In this document: one piece after another, positions 59,272 through 64,000 of the stretch | Layout of the letters: the number at the start of each line of letters is the position of its first letter | How positions within the stretch are numbered: position 1 is the first letter of the stretch | Assembly (NCBI RefSeq): GCF_963966145.1 | Contig: NC_091048.1 | Location: forward strand, 21,266,001-21,330,000 | Reading direction: 5' to 3' | Origin: Tenebrio molitor | Lineage: Eukaryota; Arthropoda; Insecta; Coleoptera; Tenebrionidae | DNA: 64,000 bases | The notes under the pieces: generated by a model | Told to the model about the DNA's origin: nothing | The model's database searches: none | Seen by the model: the letters and a program-made list of their open reading frames with translations, nothing else | Program-made: the position numbers and the translations under genes

Positions 59272-60405
59272 CAGGGTGATTTATAATAGGTGTAAAAAAC
59301 TTTAACATCGTGTTCGGGAAGTCATTTGAAAAAAATGTTATATCAATGTAAGTCATATTTTGTTTATTTACAGAACTACATTTACATTATGTAATTATGT
59401 TATTAATATAAAATTTTAATAACCTTTTTGTTTTACAATACAAAAATTTCCGATAATAATGCGGAATCTGGAAAAGTGCCCTGAATGCTTGCAGCGTTTC
59501 CACGTTGAATGGCAAGGGAAATCCTCTCGAAAAGGAATTTCTTTGATTTTGAATCGCCTGATTCCGCAATAAGTCGGTTTCCGATGACATTAATGAAATC
59601 GACGGCTTCTTTGCACCAAGGGCCTAAGGTTTCAAAGGGTAAACCTTTAAATATGTAATTTGACGAAATAAGTGAACTATATTTGCTATGTTTACGTTTG
59701 CAAGCCATTTCAGCGGCAAAACCTGAAACTTCAGAAATTTTCAAAACGTAACTGTCTGCAAGTGTATCCACAATAGTAACGTACCAAACTAAAGGTTGAC
59801 CTTTAATCCATGGTAATAAAGTCATCCCATCTGGGCGTTTTCCATCATTCCGAGACAGTCCGTTTGGTTCTAAAGTTGAATTAACATGAATAGAAGTCAA
59901 AAACCGGTTGATAATAGAATTAATTTTAGTGTCTGGAAAATCTACCACTGCTTTTTGAACAACTTAGACCGTGGATGCCAATTTCGTCAACTTTCGCATT
60001 GGATTTGCAAATATGAGTTGTACAAAGATTACAACCCAATCTTAAACCAATACAAACTTGGAAGGAAGTGTTATCTAAAAGAGTACCAATATTAGGAGAA
60101 GGTATTGCATGTGACCAAGATCCTCTACATTGCAAAGCCTTAAAACGAGCCAAGTCCCTAAGATGAATTAAAGATTAAGTCATTGGCAATTATTCGTTTG
60201 ATATTGATATTATCCCAATTCTTCTAAAATTGTGGAATTGTTGGTCTTTGGTTCTCATTTTTTACATCCCAGACTGCTCAAGCTTCATCATAATGGTGAA
60301 TAATAATAAGCTCATTATCCTTATATGTATATATAACATTTTTTTCTTAAAATGACTTCCCGAACACGATGTCAAAGTTTTTTACACCTATTATAAATCA
60401 CCCTG
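59272..60405. mobile_element. 1.13-kb TIR element carrying a retroelement-protein fragment
   Basis: Ends are CAGGGTGATTTATAATAGGT then GTAAAAAACTTTAACATCGT then GTTCGGGAAGTCATTT at the left, with the inverse at the right. TA flanks both (59270-59271, 60406-60407). The TIRs are about 60 bp. Most of the interior is coding sequence for the C-terminal part of a retroelement polyprotein on the minus strand. The element therefore either picked up that sequence or is a deletion derivative of a transposon that encodes it. Confidence 0.85.
59433..60300 (-). pseudogene. retroelement ORF C-terminal region (possible endonuclease-like domain), frameshifted
   Basis: Upstream frame (60153 down to 59926, recognisable from about 60300): WDNIN-like start, then GSWSHAIPSPNIGTLLDNTS, a cysteine/histidine cluster C-x2-H-x-C with GIHGLSCSKSSGRFSRH. 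A frameshift at about 59940 leads to the second frame (59948-59433): NSTLEPNGLSRNDGKRPDGM, then TLLPW, LGPWCKEAVDFINVIGNRL and FLFERISLAIQRGNAAS, ending at a natural-looking stop at 59433-59435. I recognise this as the region that follows the reverse transcriptase in a widespread but poorly named animal retroelement family. The H-x-L-S-C, RPD and VW(D)-T arrangement resembles a restriction-like (PD-(D/E)XK) endonuclease. The expected acid after VW is Y here, so it is probably inactive. The reverse transcriptase is absent. Confidence 0.7.
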
Positions 60406-61429
60406 TATAAGCATGAATAAATATATTATGTATTACATATTATTAAAAATATGTATCTATACAAAATCAAGATATTATACTGTACTACTTGATGCATCTA
60501 TGTAGAAAACCTGATGTACACAAAAATACAATAATTAAAAACGGGTGATTAATAAAAACTTAAAAACCTGAGAATGAAAAACATTAATAACACATTTGCG
60601 TCAGCTAGTTATTATACAAATAAATTATTGACGTCAGTTTTCATGGATTATTTTAACGACAAAGGGTCAGCTATACATATAGTTAGTTCTCCATAGAACA
60701 AATACAAAAATATATTGCATCTGTTAGATATACATAGAACACTGATTAACAGCCAAAGTGTTTCCTCGATGCGATAAACTAATTTAAATTAATACTTACG
60801 AATTCATAGTAAAAAATTATTACCTCTAGTTTCATTAAAGATTCAACATGTGCAACGTTCACAATGAAAACCATTTTCTCTTTCTGTAAAGTATAGGTAA
60901 GATTTAAATTACGACTCGTTTATTTATACATTAGAAAAACTGAATCTTCCTGGAGTAAAAAACATCCAAAAAAAATCGTTTAGTTGAGATTTAAGAAAAT
61001 CTGTTACCTCCTCTGCATATAATACAAAATTTGGATTTTTAAATATTTTATTTAATTTTGTCAAGGCCGTGAGTCGAGAAACCCAGTTTTCGACTAGGTA
61101 CCTCAAGATCAAATTCCAGAACCCAAAGGTGAACAAGTCGGCTCCCGGAAAAAATCACTTTGTTTTTGTGACTTCTCTTCGTCATTTTTGAGTATGAAAA
61201 GATGACTAGTCCATTAACATCAGCCTCGGTAAAAAACCAATGTAATAAAACTTTAATTACAAAATTTGTTTATCCGTTCATCTCAAAACATGGAGTGCTG
61301 TGCTAAACGTAATTGTATTGTAGTTTCTCTTCCATTGTTTCCCTCAGTACAGAAATATAGAATTTTTACTAATGTTGTCTTATTTTTCTCCATTACATAC
61401 TGTGTCAGCAGAATTTTTTAAGATCGTTT
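60406..61429. other. AT-rich spacer, nothing recognised
   Basis: ACGGGTGATTAATAAAAACT near 60541 looks like a lone MITE end. No partner, gene or RNA is supported. Confidence 0.35.
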
Positions 61430-62120
61430 TGATAGTCTTCTTTCAATATTTCTCCGATTTTCTGAAGTGTTCGTATCATAGCAATTACTTGACTTCTATT
61501 TTATCCACTGCAGTATCACATGCCTAGTGTCTAACACCATCGTTTCTTATGCCTGTATCTCCTTTTATCTTTGCATGAGAATTACATACCAACATTCTTA
61601 TTATTCGCACGTCATGATAAATTACGAGTTAAAATTTCATTCTTATCTCACTAGACCACAATAGCGAGTTGAGTGTTTAGACAGCTTTTTTCTTCTGTGT
61701 AATCTGCTCTTGACACCCTTTTACTTGACCCATCATCTCAACTTACACTTCCTAGATATTTCTTATACAGCTTTATCCTTCATATTTCCACCGTCTAACT
61801 GGATATCATAAGGTCTTTTCCCTTTGTCAGATATTGCATTTTATTACAGTTATTATTTTCTCCCCTGTTATCGAACTCTTCATTCAACTTTTTAGGCATG
61901 CATATATCTAGTATATTTTCTGCTTCAGTGCTAAATAGTGTTCCAGATAATCGTATTTGAAATGAGTATAATGTGAAGTTTCCCATTTCGAATCCTGAAG
62001 ATGTTAAATCTACATTAAAAATTTGCAATAATTCCTAAGCAGGCCTTTTGTCGTAGATCTTCAATTCGACAAATATAAGATGAATGCTCAAATTTCTACT
62101 TGTTTTTCCACTACCTCGTA
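61430..62120 (-). pseudogene. degraded LINE reverse-transcriptase fragment
   Basis: Reading the minus strand from about 62120: a weak FVELKIYDKRPA segment matches the conserved F-DLEKAYDRVPR block of LINE reverse transcriptases. Further on (about 61810-61690), YDIQLDG and KKYLGSVS-DDGSSKRVSRA match the I-LDG and KYLGS-I--DG----I--RI blocks that follow the catalytic YADD region. Stops and frameshifts are frequent, and the YADD motif itself is not readable. It is an old insertion, probably of an RTE/L2-like LINE. Confidence 0.5.
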
Positions 62121-64000
62121 GTGAATACATTACATTATTTGATGCTAATCTTTCTGCGAGTATTTGTCTTCGATATTCTATTCAATCAACTAAGACTGAT
62201 TCCTCGGTCCTTTCCGCGTACTTTTTCGACTATAACAAGAATATATATAAGATAAAAATAAAATACTCTACTCACGATACTAATTCCCAAGAGAGGTTCA
62301 AATCAAATTTTCCTTTCTTAACATTTATCTACTGCCAAAAAAAATCTTTGTTTCTTATTAGGAACCAATTTATTTACACCTGGCTGTAGCAAACAATTTA
62401 ACAACCAAAATTTATGTGAGCAAGGAAAAATAATAATCGACCTGTTTCGGAATTTTTTACAAAAATCGCCTATGTTTAAGTTAGGAATTTTATTTCAGTT
62501 AAAGTTTCCACACTGTATACTCTTTGATGAGTTTATAATTTTACTTCCGTAAATATTGCAGATATTCCGTTTTTTACATAATTGTAATTAACTGTAAAAC
62601 TGAATAATTTCAAGCTTCATATTTACTATAAAAAACGTGAAATATTAATTTTAATACAGTGACTCCTGCAAAGCCTTTGTTCCTAATCAGAGCCTTTACA
62701 TATATTAAAACTGTTTCAGGAGCACGAGAAGAAAAAGATGTGCATTCGCAAGAGCTGTTCTCGGACAAATGAGATTCAACTTCCAACATTTGAGACAAAT
62801 TGGGCAATTAAGGTTGGTAGTAATTTAAATTTTCTTTCAGGACAGTAGCTCTGAAATAATTAAGGCTCGTATTATCCAACAAACTGAGATGAATTACGTT
62901 AAAATATTTAAATGAAGCAGCGCAGAAGATCATAACACCGCGCTCCTCATCTGATACGCTCTGGGTCGAGCAGAAATCCAGAAACAAACCGTACACTAAT
63001 CGACACTTCGGCGGCACCCTTCTCGTTATCGTCGATCGAAACACGGACGGGGTACCATGGTGGATTCCCGGGCAAATTTCGGTGGTTCCGAGGGCATCCT
63101 TAAACGATAATCGCGATGGCCGGCCGTCGTTCGGCGGCCTAAACCGTGATTAAGTCTAAATGATTTACCGCGGTCATTACATATGAATTGATGATCAGAA
63201 AGCGAGGATAATCAGTATACATGGACGTGGGTTTAGCAAGTCAGTCGGTTGATCCGTCATTGTGTATGGTTATGTAGAGATAATCTCGACGGGCTTACTT
63301 CCATCAATCCCCTCATTATCGGCGTTGGTCGGCTGCTGCGGCGTCTCGACGTCATCTGCTCGGGATGGTAATCCGGTTCGTTCCCCAACGCACAAGAATT
63401 ACTCACGCGCTAGCCCCGCCGTCACGAGTTTTATAAGAAAACTTCTCTCGGTAACTGCGGTCTGAGGTCTCGGAAATTTCGGGAGCCCGACCCGAGACAA
63501 AGACAAAGGAGAAATGACGATAACGTTGCCGGAATTTGTATAATGAAGATTGAATAACTAATCTTGGCAGAAGCGATTTTTCCCGTCTCTAGGCCGCGGT
63601 TAATAAGGAAAAAACCGAAGCGAACAACATCGGAGGGTGGATGTTCGCTCGCTCCACCTAAACGATAAATCCTAAACGGGGATCCGTTTTATACACATTT
63701 ATGATACTAATACTTTTAATCCTGCAAAACTTTGGCCAAGGGCCACGTCATGATAAAATATGTTTCGGAAGACATTACAATATTTATGGCAATTAAACAA
63801 TTATCAAATCAAATTAACAAATTGATTATGTACATATATCACACTGTATTCGTCTTATTCTTTTTATTCTCTTCCAAAGCATCTGAATCAATATTGGACA
63901 TATTGAACCTTTCGACGACTTTAGCTGTTGTTTGATTTCTTTGCGAGTACATATTTTGTAAGGGACACCAAAAAAGACCAGCTGAAAAATTAAAAAAAGA
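62121..64000. other. unique DNA, GC-balanced 62.9-63.7 kb, no gene recognised
   Basis: 62.9-63.7 kb is CpG-bearing with GATTAAG and ATGATTTACCGCGGTCATTA motifs, resembling regulatory DNA. Frames are short and unrecognised. Nothing else is supported. Confidence 0.35.

Noticed and set aside
60541..60565. Lone ACGGGTGATTAATAAAAACT motif resembling a MITE end
   Set aside because: No matching second end nearby.

Overview
This is a window of an animal nuclear genome, most likely an insect. The signs are AT-rich intergenic DNA, an arthropod-type mix of transposons (Tc1/mariner, PIF/Harbinger, jockey-like and RTE-like LINEs, many TA-flanked miniature inverted-repeat elements) and a nuclear tRNA gene pair. 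A beetle is plausible from the transposon style, but that is only an impression. I found no complete protein-coding host gene. No operons, bacterial signals or CRISPR arrays are present. The window behaves like a gene desert or a very large intron.

Layout: 1-5430 is unique DNA without a recognisable gene. 5431-7012 is a cluster of mobile elements: a MITE, a LINE 3' fragment split by another MITE, and a long-TIR element. 7013-13418 is mostly unique, with a mariner helix-turn-helix relic near 10.3 kb. 13419-19432 is repeat-rich: a dispersed hairpin repeat in two copies, a 748-bp TIR element, a two-part relic of an unknown cysteine-motif gene, and the 3' end of a jockey-like LINE. 20.07-21.0 kb holds palindromic DNA followed by two identical tRNA-Pro(AGG) genes on the minus strand. 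21-25.4 kb is unique. 25.4-31.3 kb holds five inverted-repeat elements and an eroded mariner-like transposase. 31.3-34.3 kb is mostly unique and looks regulatory. 34348-38803 is a PIF/Harbinger element containing a second PIF/Harbinger element and another TIR element. 39-45.1 kb alternates small elements with unique DNA. 42.7-45.8 kb contains a posterior-Hox/Caudal-like site cluster and a roughly 170-bp direct duplication. 47.1-48.5 kb holds a Tc1-like deletion derivative and a MITE. 49.6-52.9 kb is mostly unique. 52893-54941 is a 2-kb TIR element with a second one inside. 55-59 kb is unique. 59097-60405 is a MITE next to a TIR element that carries the C-terminal part of a retroelement protein. 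61.4-62.1 kb is a degraded LINE, and the rest is unique.

The only genes likely to be functional are the two tRNA-Pro genes. Every other coding signal is a broken transposon-derived or unidentified fragment. The mosaic of GC-balanced unique blocks between AT-rich transposon beds fits a regulatory landscape around a distant gene, but the window does not identify that gene.
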